A stretch of 64,000 bases of DNA from Pantoea sp. Ep11b (lineage in GTDB: Bacteria; Pseudomonadota; Gammaproteobacteria; Enterobacterales; Enterobacteriaceae): NCBI RefSeq assembly GCF_040783975.1, contig NZ_CP160631.1:2728001-2792000 (forward strand). Reading direction: 5' to 3'. Each line of letters begins with the position of its first letter. Positions within the stretch are counted from its first letter, which is position 1. Positions 26,417 to 36,118 of this stretch are shown piece after piece. The notes below the pieces were generated by a model. It was not told where the DNA came from, ran no database searches, and was given only the letters and a program-made list of their open reading frames with translations. Position numbers and translations under genes: made by a program.

Positions 26417-27273
26417 GCGCGATCTCCTGTTACACGGCGACGAAGCTGGCCGGATACGCTATCCAGCAGCGACACGACAATCAGGATCAGCAGCAGCGTG
26501 ATGCTCACCTGATCGTAGCGATCCAGTTTGATATTGGTCATCAGCTCCTGACCGATTCCACCTGCGCCCACCAGGCCGAGAATGGTCGAGGAGCGGAAGT
26601 TAATCTCCAGTCGCATAAAGCTGTAGGAGAGAAAAACCGGCTTAACCTGCGGCCAGAAGGCGAAGCGCATCCGCTGCAGTTTGCTGGCCCCACAGGCCGC
26701 CAGACCGCGCACCGGCTTATCGGACGCCGACTCGATCGCCTCATAAAACAGTTTGGTCAGGCTGCCCACCGTGTGCAGCGCCAGCGCCAGGAAGCCGGGA
26801 ATGGCGCCGATGCCGAACGCCATCACAAACATCACCGCCCACGCCAGCTCCGGCATGGTGCGCAGAAAAGCGACGAACGCACGAATCGCCAGCCGCACGC
26901 TGATCGGCGTCTGCGTATTGTCGGCGGCGAAGAACGCCAGCACCGCCGCCACGCCCACTGCCACCAGCGTCGAGGCCAGCGCCAGCTGCAGGGTTTCCCA
27001 GATCAGCGGCAGCTGAATGGGCAAGCGATAGCCCCAGTACGCCAGCGAGCCTTCGGTTTTACCGTCGGCAAACAGCAGCGGCAGGTGCAGCACCGGCAGG
27101 ATCTCATGCAGATAGTCGAAGAAGTGCGGCAGCGACTGCCAGACGGTGAGCAGATTAAACTCGGCGACCCTGCCCGCCGCCAGATAGAGTGCCACCAGCA
27201 GCAGCGACCAGATCAGCGTGTCACGTTTCTGCTGACGGCGGATGCGCTGGTAGTAGTGTTCGAATTCAGTCAA
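26413..27273 (-). CDS. phnE: Phosphonate ABC transporter permease 1
   Basis: 286 residues, PhnE-type permease: a membrane segment at about 17-35, IQLPLIWETLQLALASTLVA near 85-105, the coupling loop EAIESASDKPVRGLAACGAS (about 178-197) and LGLVGAGGIGQELMTNIKL near the C-terminus. The paired permease gene follows with an ATGA overlap, suggesting a heterodimeric channel. It is 88 bases downstream of phnD, and that gap holds two stem-loops. Confidence 0.9.
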   Translation of the reverse strand: MTEFEHYYQRIRRQQKRDTLIWSLLLVALYLAAGRVAEFNLLTVWQSLPHFFDYLHEILPVLHLPLLFADGKTEGSLAYWGYRLPIQLPLIWETLQLALASTLVAVGVAAVLAFFAADNTQTPISVRLAIRAFVAFLRTMPELAWAVMFVMAFGIGAIPGFLALALHTVGSLTKLFYEAIESASDKPVRGLAACGASKLQRMRFAFWPQVKPVFLSYSFMRLEINFRSSTILGLVGAGGIGQELMTNIKLDRYDQVSITLLLILIVVSLLDSVSGQLRRRVTGDRA

Positions 27274-27296
27274 AGGGGGATCTCCGGCACAAAAGC

Positions 27297-27349
27297 CGCG
27301 GGATAACGAGCCGACGGCCGTATCCCGCGTTTCCCGCCTGCGCGGGAAA
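27297..27349 (-). promoter_or_regulatory. Two adjacent stem-loops between phnD and phnE
   Basis: The first pair is CGCGGGATA (27297-27305) with TATCCCGCG (27321-27329); the second is TTTCCCGC (27330-27337) with GCGGGAAA (27342-27349) and a 4-base loop. They abut each other. No T tract follows, so I read them as mRNA-stabilising structures that favour the binding protein message over the permeases. Confidence 0.65.
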
Positions 27350-27361
27350 GATAAGTCAGTT

Positions 27362-28288
27362 TCAGCCGCGGCTGCCTTTCATCAGGTCGCGCTTCATGTC
27401 GATGATGTTCTGATAGTCGGCGACCGTCGCCTCACCGATATGCTGCTGACCGCCCACCGCTTTCACGAAGCAGGCGTGATCCTCTTTATCCAGCTTTTTA
27501 ATCGCCGACACCACTTTCGCTTTGAAGTCAGCGGGCAGCCTGTTGCTGACCAGCACCGGACCGTTGGGGATCAGCGGAGAGTGCCAGATAATGCGGATTT
27601 GCTTCATCAGATCCGGGTGGTCCATGCGGATCAGACGGCCAAATGCGCCGGAGGTGTAGCCGCTGTTGTAGTCACCCACCATCGAGGTCCAGGTGACCGC
27701 GCCATCAAACTGGTTGTTCAGCACGCCCAGAATGTCCTGCTCGTGACCGCCGGAGAAAGTGACGCTGGAGAAGGTATTGTTATATCTGTCATCCACCGAG
27801 CCGCCAAACATCTTCTTAAACGCCTGGTTCGGCATCAGGAAGCCGGAGGTCGAGTCGGGATCGGCCATTCCAAACGATTTGCCCTTGAGATCGTCGATCT
27901 TTTTGTAGGGGCTGTCCGCCTTCACGATCACCACCGAGTGGTAGCCGCGCGACTGATCTTTGTCATCAACCACAATGCCGACCACATCCACCGCTTTCGG
28001 GTTCTGAATGTAGACCGACGCAAACGAGGCGGGCGACATGCTCAGCACCATATCGATCTTGCCACCCAGCAGGCCCTGAATCACACCCGAATAGTCAGAG
28101 GCGTTGCGCATCTGGGTATCGACACCCAGCTCTTTATCAAAGAAGGTCTTCACACACTGATTGTCGCCAATCTGCTGCGTGGCGTTCTGGCCGCCGAGAA
28201 TGCCCAGGTTAAACTGTTGTGGCGCATCCGCTGCGCTGACACCCAATGCCATGACGGAGGTCAGGAGTGCTAATAAAGTCAGTTTCAT
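27362..28288 (-). CDS. phnD: Phosphonate-binding periplasmic protein
   Basis: 308 residues with a signal peptide (hydrophobic 3-17, cleavage near GVSA). The mature part follows PhnD: FNLGILGGQNATQQIGDNQC, GKIDMVLSMSPASFASVYIQ, GKSFGMADPDSTSGFLMPNQ and IWHSPLIPNGPVLVSNRLP. PhnD binds phosphonates such as 2-aminoethylphosphonate in the periplasm and delivers them to PhnE/PhnC. It lies 26 bases after phnC in the same transcription unit. Confidence 0.93.
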   Translation of the reverse strand: MKLTLLALLTSVMALGVSAADAPQQFNLGILGGQNATQQIGDNQCVKTFFDKELGVDTQMRNASDYSGVIQGLLGGKIDMVLSMSPASFASVYIQNPKAVDVVGIVVDDKDQSRGYHSVVIVKADSPYKKIDDLKGKSFGMADPDSTSGFLMPNQAFKKMFGGSVDDRYNNTFSSVTFSGGHEQDILGVLNNQFDGAVTWTSMVGDYNSGYTSGAFGRLIRMDHPDLMKQIRIIWHSPLIPNGPVLVSNRLPADFKAKVVSAIKKLDKEDHACFVKAVGGQQHIGEATVADYQNIIDMKRDLMKGSRG

Positions 28289-28314
28289 TCGACGTGGTTC
28301 TCTTACAGTGGACG

Positions 28315-29142
28315 TTAATGGATTTGGTTAAGTTCATCACCGTACAGCTGCTGCAGCAGGCTGTCGGTCAGTCGGGAGGGATGATCATCAAACAGCACGA
28401 CGCCGCGCTGAATGCCAATCACCCGGGTACAGTAGCTTTTCACCAGCTCGATGGAGTGCAGGTTAACCATCACGCTGATGCCCTGCTGGCTGACCTGGCG
28501 CAGCACATCCATGATGCGTTTGGTATTTTTCGGATCCAGCGACGCCACCGGCTCGTCGGCCAGCAGGATCCTGGGGTTCTGCATCAGCGCACGGCAGATC
28601 GCCACGCGCTGCATCTGCCCGCCGGAGAGGTTCTCAGCGCGCTGCAGCGCCTGCGGCAGCATGTTCATCCACTGCAGCAGTTCGATAGCGTGCGCCCGGT
28701 CGCGGTCAGAGAAAATTTTAAAGAAGGATTTCAGCGTGCCGGTCTGGCTCAGCCGTCCCAGCAGGACGTTGGTCAGCACGTCGAGGCGCGGCACCAGACA
28801 GAAATCCTGAAAGATCATGCCGCACTGACTGCGCCACTCGCGCATCTGGCGGCTGTTGAGCGTCACCACGTTACGCTCCGCCTCCCCCTGCGCGCTGATA
28901 ATCGCGCCGGACGTGGCATCGATGGTGCCGTTGAGCATATGCAGCAGGGTCGATTTACCGGCCCCTGAACGGCCGATGACCCCTACCAGCTCCCCGGCAT
29001 GCAGGTCGAAACTGACCTGATCCAGCACCGTCGTGTCGCCGTACGCTTTGCTCAGTTTCTGCACTGACAACACTTTTTGTCCGCGTTGGCTGGCTGGCGG
29101 CAGATCGTTATCGACCACCGTTTTCAAGAGGGCCTGTGCCAT
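28315..29142 (-). CDS. phnC: Phosphonate ABC transporter ATPase
   Basis: 275 residues. Walker [13 protein letters not shown] loop MIFQDF, signature [15 protein letters not shown], Walker [14 protein letters not shown] and switch histidine NLHSIEL are all present. It energises phosphonate import with two PhnE permeases and PhnD. I prefer the ATG at 29142 (MAQALLK) because GGAG is well spaced in front of it; the ATG at 29157 is possible. Phased Pho-box-like repeats lie 65 bases upstream, overlapping the end of phnP, so phnCDEE likely has its own PhoB-dependent promoter. Confidence 0.92.
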   Translation of the reverse strand: MAQALLKTVVDNDLPPASQRGQKVLSVQKLSKAYGDTTVLDQVSFDLHAGELVGVIGRSGAGKSTLLHMLNGTIDATSGAIISAQGEAERNVVTLNSRQMREWRSQCGMIFQDFCLVPRLDVLTNVLLGRLSQTGTLKSFFKIFSDRDRAHAIELLQWMNMLPQALQRAENLSGGQMQRVAICRALMQNPRILLADEPVASLDPKNTKRIMDVLRQVSQQGISVMVNLHSIELVKSYCTRVIGIQRGVVLFDDHPSRLTDSLLQQLYGDELNQIH

Positions 29143-29206
29143 GCTGTTCTCCGTCATCGCTGATTACGTTCTGCGGCTTATTAAGGCGTGGCGCGATGAA
29201 CGCGGG

Positions 29207-29235
29207 ATGACAGCCAGATGATCAAACTGTGACAG
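29207..29235 (-). promoter_or_regulatory. Pho box upstream of phnC
   Basis: On the minus strand CTGTCAC-AGTT-TGATCAT-CTGG-CTGTCAT shows three 7-base units at exact 11-base spacing; the outer two match the PhoB consensus CTGTCAT/C and the middle one is degenerate. It overlaps the last codons of phnP. A TAATAA-like -10 lies near 29179-29184. This predicts phosphate-starvation induction of phnCDEE. Confidence 0.65.
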
Positions 29236-30049
29236 GCCACGCGGCATCGCACCGCAGCGTCTGTCCATCACGGGCAGGCTGCACGCCCTCCGGTAGCGCA
29301 TTTTCCGCCAGCCAGTTATCCATCTCATGACTGAGGTGCGTCAGCCAGGTCTGACGCGGTCGCAGCAGCGCCACGATCGCCAGCGCCTGCGTCACATCAT
29401 TGTGGTTTCGCGGCGCGGCGCGCGGCGGATCGTTGCAGTCAATCACCAGCTGGTCCAGCGCCTGACCGCGCAGGAAGTCGGCGGTGTCGGGCGGCAGGCC
29501 GCAGGTGTCACACAGCCAGGCGATGCGGATGTCATGCCACGCCAGCAGATAGCCGTGCGTCAGCCGGGAGTGCTGCAGCGGCAGCGGCGTGACCTGCAGT
29601 TCGCCAAAGGCGTGCGCCACGAACGGCGTCAGGGCGGGCCGGAAATCGAGCAGGCCGGGGTGTTTGTAGAGATCGTCACAGCCACGCGGGTCGGGCGGCC
29701 CCCAGACCGGGATCGAGTCGCCCTGCCCCCAGCGCAGCGCAAACAGCCCCTGGACATGATCCATGTGGTAGTGCGTCAGCAGAATGCGCGACAGGGTGCC
29801 GGGCGGGAAACGGGACGCCAGCAGCGGCAGCCCGGCATCCAGCAGGATCCGTTCGCGGCCATACTCAATCAGCGCGCTGCAGGGCGCCCGCGCAAGACGG
29901 GGGTCGTGTGTGGCCCGCTGGCAGGCGCGGCAGCGGCAGCCCGGCAGCGGTGCCGCCGTCACCCCGCCGGTGCCCAGAAACGTGAGTCTCAGAGAGGCCG
30001 ATGTGTTGTTATCCGCACCGGAACCGGTGCCGGGTTGCGTCCGCGTCAT
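29222..30049 (-). CDS. phnP: PhnP cyclic phosphodiesterase
   Basis: 275 residues, metallo-beta-lactamase fold. The metal motif LTHYHMDH is at about 91-98, and a cysteine/histidine zinc site CRCRACQR occurs near 38-45. PhnP hydrolyses 5-phosphoribosyl 1,2-cyclic phosphate made after C-P lyase to ribose 1,5-bisphosphate, which PhnN then phosphorylates. It overlaps phnN by 4 bases. An N-terminal extension of about 20 residues ([15 protein letters not shown]) precedes the usual LTFLGTG start. Confidence 0.92.
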   Translation of the reverse strand: MTRTQPGTGSGADNNTSASLRLTFLGTGGVTAAPLPGCRCRACQRATHDPRLARAPCSALIEYGRERILLDAGLPLLASRFPPGTLSRILLTHYHMDHVQGLFALRWGQGDSIPVWGPPDPRGCDDLYKHPGLLDFRPALTPFVAHAFGELQVTPLPLQHSRLTHGYLLAWHDIRIAWLCDTCGLPPDTADFLRGQALDQLVIDCNDPPRAAPRNHNDVTQALAIVALLRPRQTWLTHLSHEMDNWLAENALPEGVQPARDGQTLRCDAAWPVTV

Positions 30050-30582
30050 GGATGCGCCTCCAGAAGCTGGCGCAACTGCCGGACGGTCTCCGCCAGGGTG
30101 CCATCATTGTTCAGGATCAGACAGCCGTCGGGCTGCGGCTGCGCCGCGCGGGCCAGCCGCCGGGCAATCTCCGCCTCATCTTCCCGTCCGCGCTGACGGA
30201 GCCGCGCCGCCAGCACCGCAGGCGAGACCTGCAGACAGACCGGCAGCAGCTGCGCGCCGAAGCGGGCCTGCGCCTGCGCCAGATGCAGCCGGGAGCCGTT
30301 CACCACCACACTCTGTCCGCGCGCCAGCCACTGCTCCGCCTCACAGCCGATGCCATAGCAGAAGCCGTGCGCCTGCCAGCTCACCGCGAACAGCCCCAGC
30401 GCGGCGCGGCGGGCAAACTCCGCGTCGCTCAGCGCCACATGGTTCTCGCCGCCCGCATCGGCGGCGCGGGTGATGTAGCGATGCGCGATTAGCAGCCGGG
30501 GCGGCGGTGACGCACGCAGCGCATCCAGCAGGCTATCCTTGCCTGAGCCGGAGGGCCCGGTCAGCCAGATGAGCCGCGCCAT
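30046..30582 (-). CDS. phnN: Ribose 1,5-bisphosphate phosphokinase
   Basis: 178 residues, guanylate-kinase-like P-loop protein. Walker [12 protein letters not shown] is at about 9-19. It converts ribose 1,5-bisphosphate to PRPP, returning the sugar of degraded phosphonates to nucleotide metabolism. It overlaps phnM by one base and phnP by four, as in a tightly packed operon. Confidence 0.92.
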   Translation of the reverse strand: MARLIWLTGPSGSGKDSLLDALRASPPPRLLIAHRYITRAADAGGENHVALSDAEFARRAALGLFAVSWQAHGFCYGIGCEAEQWLARGQSVVVNGSRLHLAQAQARFGAQLLPVCLQVSPAVLAARLRQRGREDEAEIARRLARAAQPQPDGCLILNNDGTLAETVRQLRQLLEAHP

Positions 30583-31718
30583 CAGTACACCTGCCGCCCT
30601 TTGCTCCAGACGTGCCGCACATGCGGATAGCCGTGGGCGGTATGGGCCAGCACCAGATCGGCGCGGCAGCCTTCGGCGATCACCCCGCGATCGAACAGCC
30701 CCAGCGCGTGCGCCGGATTGCAGGTGACCAGGGCGATCGCCTGCGCCATGCCCAGGCTGTTGCGCGCATCCTGCGCCAGCCGGAACGCGGCATCCAGCAG
30801 GCTGGCCGGGTAGTAGTCGGAAGAGAGAATGTTCAGCAGCCCGCTGGCGGCCAGCTCCCAGGCGGCGACGTTGCCGGAGTGGGAGCCGCCCCGCACGATG
30901 TTGGGCGCGCCCATCAGCACCTGCATGTTGCGATAGCGCGAGGCGCGCGCCGCCTCCAGCGTGGTCGGGAACTCGGCGATGCGGCTGCCCGCCGCGTGCG
31001 ACTCCTCAACGTGCGCGGCGGTAGCATCGTCGTGGCTGGCGATGGCGATACCATGTTCCCGGCAGAGCCCGGCTATCGTCTCACGGTTAGGCTGCGACCA
31101 CGCCGCCGCCAGGGTAAGCTGGTCATGTTCGAACTGATCCATCTCCGCATCATTGAGCTGATATTTGCCCTGATAATATTCGCGATATTTGGTCAGCGAG
31201 GCGTACTGCCGCTGGCCCGGTGAATGGTCCATCAGCGACACCAGCGCCAGCTCCGGGGTGCCCATCAGCGCCTCAAACAGCGACGCCGTGGTGGGATGCG
31301 GCAGCTCACAGCGCAGATGCAGCAGATGCTCGGCCCGGTTCAGCCCTTTGCGGTTGCTGTCGCGGATGGCGTCGATCATTTTGCTGAGGTTGTCCAGCCG
31401 GTGTCCGCCGTCGCGCACATCGCCGACGCCAATCGCGTCCAGCACGGTGGTGATGCCGCTGGAAACCATCAGCGCATCGTGACTGCTCATCGCCGAATGC
31501 GCAGGCCAGTCCACTTTGGGTCGCGGCGTGAAAAACTTGTCGAGATTATCGGTGTGCAGTTCCACCAGCCCCGGCAGCAGCCAGGCCCCTTCCCCATCCA
31601 GCGCACCCGGCTGCTGGCTGCTGGTTTCGCTGAAGCTGCTGATGCGCTCATCGCGGAACTCCAGCGAGCCGCTCACCACTTCGTTTTCCAGCACCAGTCT
31701 GACGTTATTGATGATCAT
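30582..31718 (-). CDS. phnM: Alpha-D-ribose 1-methylphosphonate 5-triphosphate diphosphatase
   Basis: 378 residues, amidohydrolase fold with the first metal motif [11 protein letters not shown] at about 52-62 (HxD variant of PhnM), [17 protein letters not shown] and later [13 protein letters not shown] near 240. PhnM removes pyrophosphate from the phosphonate nucleotide intermediate to give the substrate of PhnJ. ATGA overlap with phnL. Confidence 0.93.
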   Translation of the reverse strand: MIINNVRLVLENEVVSGSLEFRDERISSFSETSSQQPGALDGEGAWLLPGLVELHTDNLDKFFTPRPKVDWPAHSAMSSHDALMVSSGITTVLDAIGVGDVRDGGHRLDNLSKMIDAIRDSNRKGLNRAEHLLHLRCELPHPTTASLFEALMGTPELALVSLMDHSPGQRQYASLTKYREYYQGKYQLNDAEMDQFEHDQLTLAAAWSQPNRETIAGLCREHGIAIASHDDATAAHVEESHAAGSRIAEFPTTLEAARASRYRNMQVLMGAPNIVRGGSHSGNVAAWELAASGLLNILSSDYYPASLLDAAFRLAQDARNSLGMAQAIALVTCNPAHALGLFDRGVIAEGCRADLVLAHTAHGYPHVRHVWSKGRQVY

Positions 31719-32428
31719 GCCTGCGCTCCTGTTTCGATCGGCTGCATCAGGTGCAGCCGGTCAGCCACCCGCTCACGCACCGCCCGATCGTGAAAAATAC
31801 CGACGATGGCGGCACCCCGGGCGCGCGCCTGTTCAATGAGTTCGACGACCGCCGCGCTGTTCACACTGTCGAGTGAGGCGGTCGGCTCATCCAGCAGCAG
31901 CACCGGATAGTCGGCGATAAAACCGCGGGCGATGTTAACCCGCTGCTGCTCGCCCCCGGAGAAGGTGGAGGGCGCCAGCGACCAGAGGCGCTGCGGAACG
32001 TTGAGGCGGCTCAGCAGTTCAGCGGCCCGCGCCTCGCAGAGGGTGCGCTCAACGCCACGCTCCAGCAGCGGCTGCATCACGATCTCCAGCGTCGGCACCC
32101 GCGGAATGACCCGCAGAAACTGGCTGACCCAGCCCAGGGTATCGCGCCGCAGCGCAATAATCTGGCGCGCCGGGGCCTGCGCCATGTCGATCCAGTCACC
32201 CTGATGGGCGATCCGGATATGACCGCTGTCGGGCTGATAGTTGCCATACAGCGCCCGCAGCAGCGTGGATTTGCCGCTGCCGGAGTGACCGTGCAGCACC
32301 ACGCATTCGCCCTCGCCCACCGTGAGGCTGGCGTTATGCAGCACCGGCAGCGCCGCGCCATTCTGGTTATGCAGCACAAAGGTCTTGCAGAGATTTTCAA
32401 CCCGCAGGCGGGCAGTATTCGTCGTCAT
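31715..32428 (-). CDS. phnL: PhnL, ABC-type C-P lyase subunit
   Basis: 237 residues, an ABC ATPase not associated with transport: Walker [15 protein letters not shown] (about 49-62), signature [14 protein letters not shown] and Walker [13 protein letters not shown]. PhnL works with PhnI, PhnG and PhnH in attaching the phosphonate to ribose triphosphate, and with PhnK it associates with the C-P lyase core complex. The gene starts directly after the phnK stop. Confidence 0.92.
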   Translation of the reverse strand: MTTNTARLRVENLCKTFVLHNQNGAALPVLHNASLTVGEGECVVLHGHSGSGKSTLLRALYGNYQPDSGHIRIAHQGDWIDMAQAPARQIIALRRDTLGWVSQFLRVIPRVPTLEIVMQPLLERGVERTLCEARAAELLSRLNVPQRLWSLAPSTFSGGEQQRVNIARGFIADYPVLLLDEPTASLDSVNSAAVVELIEQARARGAAIVGIFHDRAVRERVADRLHLMQPIETGAQA

Positions 32429-33190
32429 TTAATTGAGCACCGAAGAGACCAGCAGTTGAGTGTAGGGATGATGAGGATCGTCCAGCACGCGGTCGGTCAG
32501 ACCGCTCTCCACCACCCGCCCCTGTTTCATCACCAGCAGGCGATGCGCCAGCAGTCGCGCCACGCCGAGATCGTGGGTGACGATGATCACCGCCAGATTC
32601 AGCTCACGCACCAGCGTGCGCAGCAGATCCAGCAGGCGCGCCTGCACGGAGACATCCAGCCCGCCCGTTGGCTCATCCATAAACATCAGCTGCGGCTGCG
32701 TCACCAGATTGCGGGCGATCTGCAGACGCTGCTGCATGCCGCCGGAAAAGGTGGTGGGCAGATCGTCGATGCGACCGGCATCGATCTCCACGGCCTGCAG
32801 CCAGCGGCTCGCCTCGGCGCGGATGTCGCCATAGTGGCGCTGCCCGGTCGCCATCAGCCGTTCGCCGATGTTGCCCCCTGCGCTGACCTGCGGACGCAGC
32901 CCCGCCATCGGATGCTGATGCACTACCCCCCACTCGGTGCGCAGCAGGCGACGGCGCTCGCTCTCGCTCATCTGCCAGAGATCGCCTCCCCGATAGAGAA
33001 TGGTGCCCTGCTGGGGAGCCAGGCGCGCCGACAGGCTCTGCAGCAGCGTGGTTTTACCGGAGCCGGACTCGCCGACAATCCCCAGCACTTCGCCGGGATA
33101 AAGATCGAAACTGACCTGCTCAAACCCTTTGCCCGGCGCATAGAGATGGGTGAGCTGACTGACCGCAAGCAGCGGCTGTTCACTGTGCAT
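32429..33190 (-). CDS. phnK: PhnK, ABC-type C-P lyase subunit
   Basis: 253 residues, ABC ATPase resembling oligopeptide transporter ATPases: Walker A GESGSGKTTLLQ (about 40-51), signature FSGGMQQRLQIARN and Walker B LMFMDEPTGGLD. In E. coli, PhnK binds PhnJ in the C-P lyase core complex. I chose the ATG at 33190 (MHSEQPLLAVSQ); the frame extends upstream within phnJ without need. It overlaps phnJ by 11 bases. Confidence 0.92.
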   Translation of the reverse strand: MHSEQPLLAVSQLTHLYAPGKGFEQVSFDLYPGEVLGIVGESGSGKTTLLQSLSARLAPQQGTILYRGGDLWQMSESERRRLLRTEWGVVHQHPMAGLRPQVSAGGNIGERLMATGQRHYGDIRAEASRWLQAVEIDAGRIDDLPTTFSGGMQQRLQIARNLVTQPQLMFMDEPTGGLDVSVQARLLDLLRTLVRELNLAVIIVTHDLGVARLLAHRLLVMKQGRVVESGLTDRVLDDPHHPYTQLLVSSVLN

Positions 33191-34028
33191 GGTGCTGTTC
33201 CTGCTGCTGATGGCAAAAATCGGTGTCGGAGCAGACAAACATCCGCGTGCCCTGGTCATCCATCACCACCTCATCCAGATAGCTGTGGCGCGAGCCGCAC
33301 AGCGCGCAGGGTTCATCCCACTGCTGAACCGTGAAGGGGTGATCCTCGAAGTCGAGACTTTCCACGCGGGTGTAAGGCGGCAACGCGTAGATGCGTTTTT
33401 CGCGGCCGGCACCAAACAGCTGCAGTGCGGGCATCATGTGCATTTTCGGGTTGTCGAATTTGGGGATCGGCGAGGGGTCCATCACATAGCGATCGTTGAC
33501 CCGGACCGGATAGGCGTAGGTGGTGGCGATATGGCCATAGCGGGCGATATCTTCGTAGAGCTTCACCTGCATGATGCCGTACTCCTCCAGGGCGTGCAGG
33601 GTGCGGGTCTCGGTTTCGCGCGGCTCGATAAACCGCAGCGGCTCCGGGATCGGCACCTGAAAGATCAGGATCTGATCCTCTTCCAGCGGCGTTTCCGGGA
33701 TGCGGTGACGGGTCTGGATCAGGGTCGCATCGGCGGTGCGCTCGGTGGTGGCGGCATTGCTGACCCGCTTAAAGAACTGGCGGATCGACACCGCATTGGT
33801 GGTGTCATCCGCGCCCTGATCGATCACCTTGAGCACATCCTGATCGCCAATCACGCTGGCGGTGATCTGGATACCGCCGGTGCCCCAGCCATAGGGCATC
33901 GGCATCTCGCGTCCGGCGAACGGCACCTGATAGCCGGGGATCGCCACCGCTTTCAGGATGGCGCGGCGGAGGGTGCGTTTGGTCTGCTCGTCGAGATAGC
34001 CGTTGTTATAGCCGGTGAGTTCAGCCAT
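33180..34028 (-). CDS. phnJ: Carbon-phosphorus lyase radical SAM subunit
   Basis: 282 residues, the catalytic subunit that cleaves the C-P bond using S-adenosylmethionine and a 4Fe-4S cluster. The cluster cysteines are visible at 241, 244, 266 and 272 (PCALCGSRHSY; MFVCSDTDFC), and glycine 32 (IPGYQVP), the proposed glycyl radical position, is present. The start is the ATG at 34028 (MAELTGYNNGY), as in the E. coli protein of nearly equal length; the open frame continues upstream inside phnI. All functional residues are intact, so the pathway is probably active. Confidence 0.95.
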   Translation of the reverse strand: MAELTGYNNGYLDEQTKRTLRRAILKAVAIPGYQVPFAGREMPMPYGWGTGGIQITASVIGDQDVLKVIDQGADDTTNAVSIRQFFKRVSNAATTERTADATLIQTRHRIPETPLEEDQILIFQVPIPEPLRFIEPRETETRTLHALEEYGIMQVKLYEDIARYGHIATTYAYPVRVNDRYVMDPSPIPKFDNPKMHMMPALQLFGAGREKRIYALPPYTRVESLDFEDHPFTVQQWDEPCALCGSRHSYLDEVVMDDQGTRMFVCSDTDFCHQQQEQHHAQ

Positions 34029-35103
34029 GGTTGCGCTCCTGATAATCGTGCTGCAGCTGCTTAAGCAACGCCAGCTCGGCCTGGAAATCGACGTAGTGCG
34101 GCAGCTTGAGATGTGAGACAAAGCCCGCAGCTTCAACGTTGTCGGCGTGCGACAGCACAAACTCCTCATCCTGCGCCGGGCTGGTGATGCGCTCCTGCTG
34201 TTCGCGGCTCTGCAGCGCCCGATCCACCAGCGCCATCGCCATCGCCTTGCGTTCGGCGCGGCCAAAGACCAGGCCGTAACCGCGGGTGAAGTGCGGTGCC
34301 GCCGCCTCGCTGTGGGCCACGCCGTTGACCATTTCACACTCCGTCAGCAGCAGTTCGCCAATCTCCAGCTCAAAGCCCAGCTCTTCGGGACAGAGGCTGA
34401 CGCTGACATAACCGGTGCGGATCTCACCGGCAAACGGGTGGGTGCGGCCATACCCGCGCTGGGTCGAGTAACCCAGCGCCAGCAGAAAGCCTTCGTCGCC
34501 GCGCACCAGCTGCTGCAGCCGTGCTGCGCGCGAGGTGGGATAATGCAGCGGCTCGCGGGTGATATCGGCAGGCTCGCTGCCATCATCCACCTCTTCGGTG
34601 GCCAGCCCTTCACTGCTCATCATGCTGAACATGTGCGGGCACGCCCCGGTCATCTGGTTATCGTCGCGCGGTGCGGCCGGGGTCTCACCGTTGGCCAGCA
34701 GCGTAAAGTCGAGCAGGCGGTGGCTGTAGTCATAGGTCGGCCCCAGTACCTGGCCGCCCGGCAAATCTTTATAGACGGCGGAGATGCGGCGTTCGATGCG
34801 CATCGCGCCGGTCGCCAGCGGCGTGCTTTCCGCCAGCCGGGGCAGCGTGGTGCGATAGGCGCGCAGCAGGAAGATCGCCTCAACCAGATCGCCGCTGGCC
34901 TGCTTGATCGCCAGCGCCGCCAGTTCCGGATCGTAAATGCCGCCTTCGGTCATCACCCGATCGACCGCCAGCCCAAGCTGCTGCGCCACCTGGTCGCAGC
35001 CGAGTTCCGCCACCGCCCGATCGCCCCGCCGCAGATCGGCCTGCAGCTGATGGGCATGGGCTATCGCTTTCTCGCCCCCTTTGACCGCGACATACATCAG
35101 CAC
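34021..35103 (-). CDS. phnI: PhnI, C-P lyase complex subunit
   Basis: 360 residues, beginning MLMYVAVKGGEKAIAHAHQL. Further family stretches are LAVDRVMTEGGIYDPELAAL and RGYGRTHPFAGEIRTGYVSV. PhnI acts as a nucleosidase on purine nucleotides and, with PhnG, PhnH and PhnL, makes alpha-D-ribose 1-methylphosphonate 5-triphosphate. It overlaps phnH by 7 bases and phnJ by 8. Confidence 0.94.
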   Translation of the reverse strand: MLMYVAVKGGEKAIAHAHQLQADLRRGDRAVAELGCDQVAQQLGLAVDRVMTEGGIYDPELAALAIKQASGDLVEAIFLLRAYRTTLPRLAESTPLATGAMRIERRISAVYKDLPGGQVLGPTYDYSHRLLDFTLLANGETPAAPRDDNQMTGACPHMFSMMSSEGLATEEVDDGSEPADITREPLHYPTSRAARLQQLVRGDEGFLLALGYSTQRGYGRTHPFAGEIRTGYVSVSLCPEELGFELEIGELLLTECEMVNGVAHSEAAAPHFTRGYGLVFGRAERKAMAMALVDRALQSREQQERITSPAQDEEFVLSHADNVEAAGFVSHLKLPHYVDFQAELALLKQLQHDYQERNHG

Positions 35104-35672
35104 ACCTCCACAACGGTCGTGCGCGGCACGGCCATCATCGCTTCGCCACAGGTGAAGATCAGATCCACGCCCTGCGGGAATGGATGCGGCCGGGCACGCA
35201 GGTATTCCAGCACGCTCTCCGGCAGCTGCGGCGCAATGGCGCGGGTTTCCCGCAGGCCCGGTCCGGAGAGGCGCAGCGTTAAGCCGCCATTCAGCGACGG
35301 CACTTCGATAATCAGCGTGGTGCTTTTTTCCGGTGAGAGATTGTCACCGGCCGCAAACTGCGCCGGATCGGGCTGCGCCGCCGCATGGCTCAGGGCAAAC
35401 GGGGCATCCTGCCCGCTGCTGATCGGCGCGCCGGTATGAAAACGCAGGTTGCTGCGCAGCTGCTCGCTGTCGATTTTTGCATCCAGCCAGATCGGGCTCT
35501 CCTGATCGACCAGCGTCAGCAGCAGCGCCGTGGCGGCAGGCGACAGTGCCCCCCAGCCCTGCTGCAGGGGCAGCGAGACCATCACGCCCGGTTCGCTCAT
35601 CGCTTTCAGAATGCGGCGAAACGCGCGCTGTGCATCCGCCACCGGATGGTTAAAACTTGCCAGTAAAGTCAT
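35097..35672 (-). CDS. phnH: PhnH, C-P lyase complex subunit
   Basis: 191 residues, beginning LLASFNHPVADAQRAFRRIL, with MSEPGVMVSL and FTCGEAMMAVPRTT near the end, all typical of PhnH. It is a structural subunit of the PhnGHIJ core. It overlaps phnG by one base. Confidence 0.93.
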   Translation of the reverse strand: MTLLASFNHPVADAQRAFRRILKAMSEPGVMVSLPLQQGWGALSPAATALLLTLVDQESPIWLDAKIDSEQLRSNLRFHTGAPISSGQDAPFALSHAAAQPDPAQFAAGDNLSPEKSTTLIIEVPSLNGGLTLRLSGPGLRETRAIAPQLPESVLEYLRARPHPFPQGVDLIFTCGEAMMAVPRTTVVEVC

Positions 35673-36118
35673 CAGTTATCTCCGCGAACCAGCGTAAAGA
35701 AATCCACTTTGCTGCTGGCGATTTCACGGGCGCGCAGCTGACGCTGCTCCTCACGCCACGCCGCCAGCGGGGTAATAATCTTCTCTTCCAGCAACGGCCG
35801 GGTTTCCGGCTGCTGCAGCAGCGCATCCAGCAGGGCGCAGCGCTCGGCATGCGCTTTGTCGCGCCCCAGCAGATAGCTGTAACCCAGGGTGCCATCCTCC
35901 AGCTGCACCACCGCTCGCGTCACCGTGGCATCGCCCATGACAAAGCGGTTGCCGGTCGCGCCCATCCGCGCCTGAAGCCGCGTCAGCCCGATCTCCGCCG
36001 GACGGACCAGGGTGAATGCGGGCTGGAGATTCAGCGCCTGCCAGTGGGTTTCCAGCATGGCGGCGTTGCTGTGGGCCAGTACCGACAGCCAGCGCTGGCG
36101 ATCCGTTTGCTGTTCCAT
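35672..36118 (-). CDS. phnG: PhnG, C-P lyase complex subunit
   Basis: 148 residues. RQRWLSVLAHSNAAMLE at the N-terminus, GATGNRFVMGDATVTRAVVQ in the middle and REIASSKVDFFTLVRG at the end are the PhnG pattern. It is part of the PhnGHIJ core and overlaps the phnF stop by one base (TAATG). Confidence 0.93.
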   Translation of the reverse strand: MEQQTDRQRWLSVLAHSNAAMLETHWQALNLQPAFTLVRPAEIGLTRLQARMGATGNRFVMGDATVTRAVVQLEDGTLGYSYLLGRDKAHAERCALLDALLQQPETRPLLEEKIITPLAAWREEQRQLRAREIASSKVDFFTLVRGDN

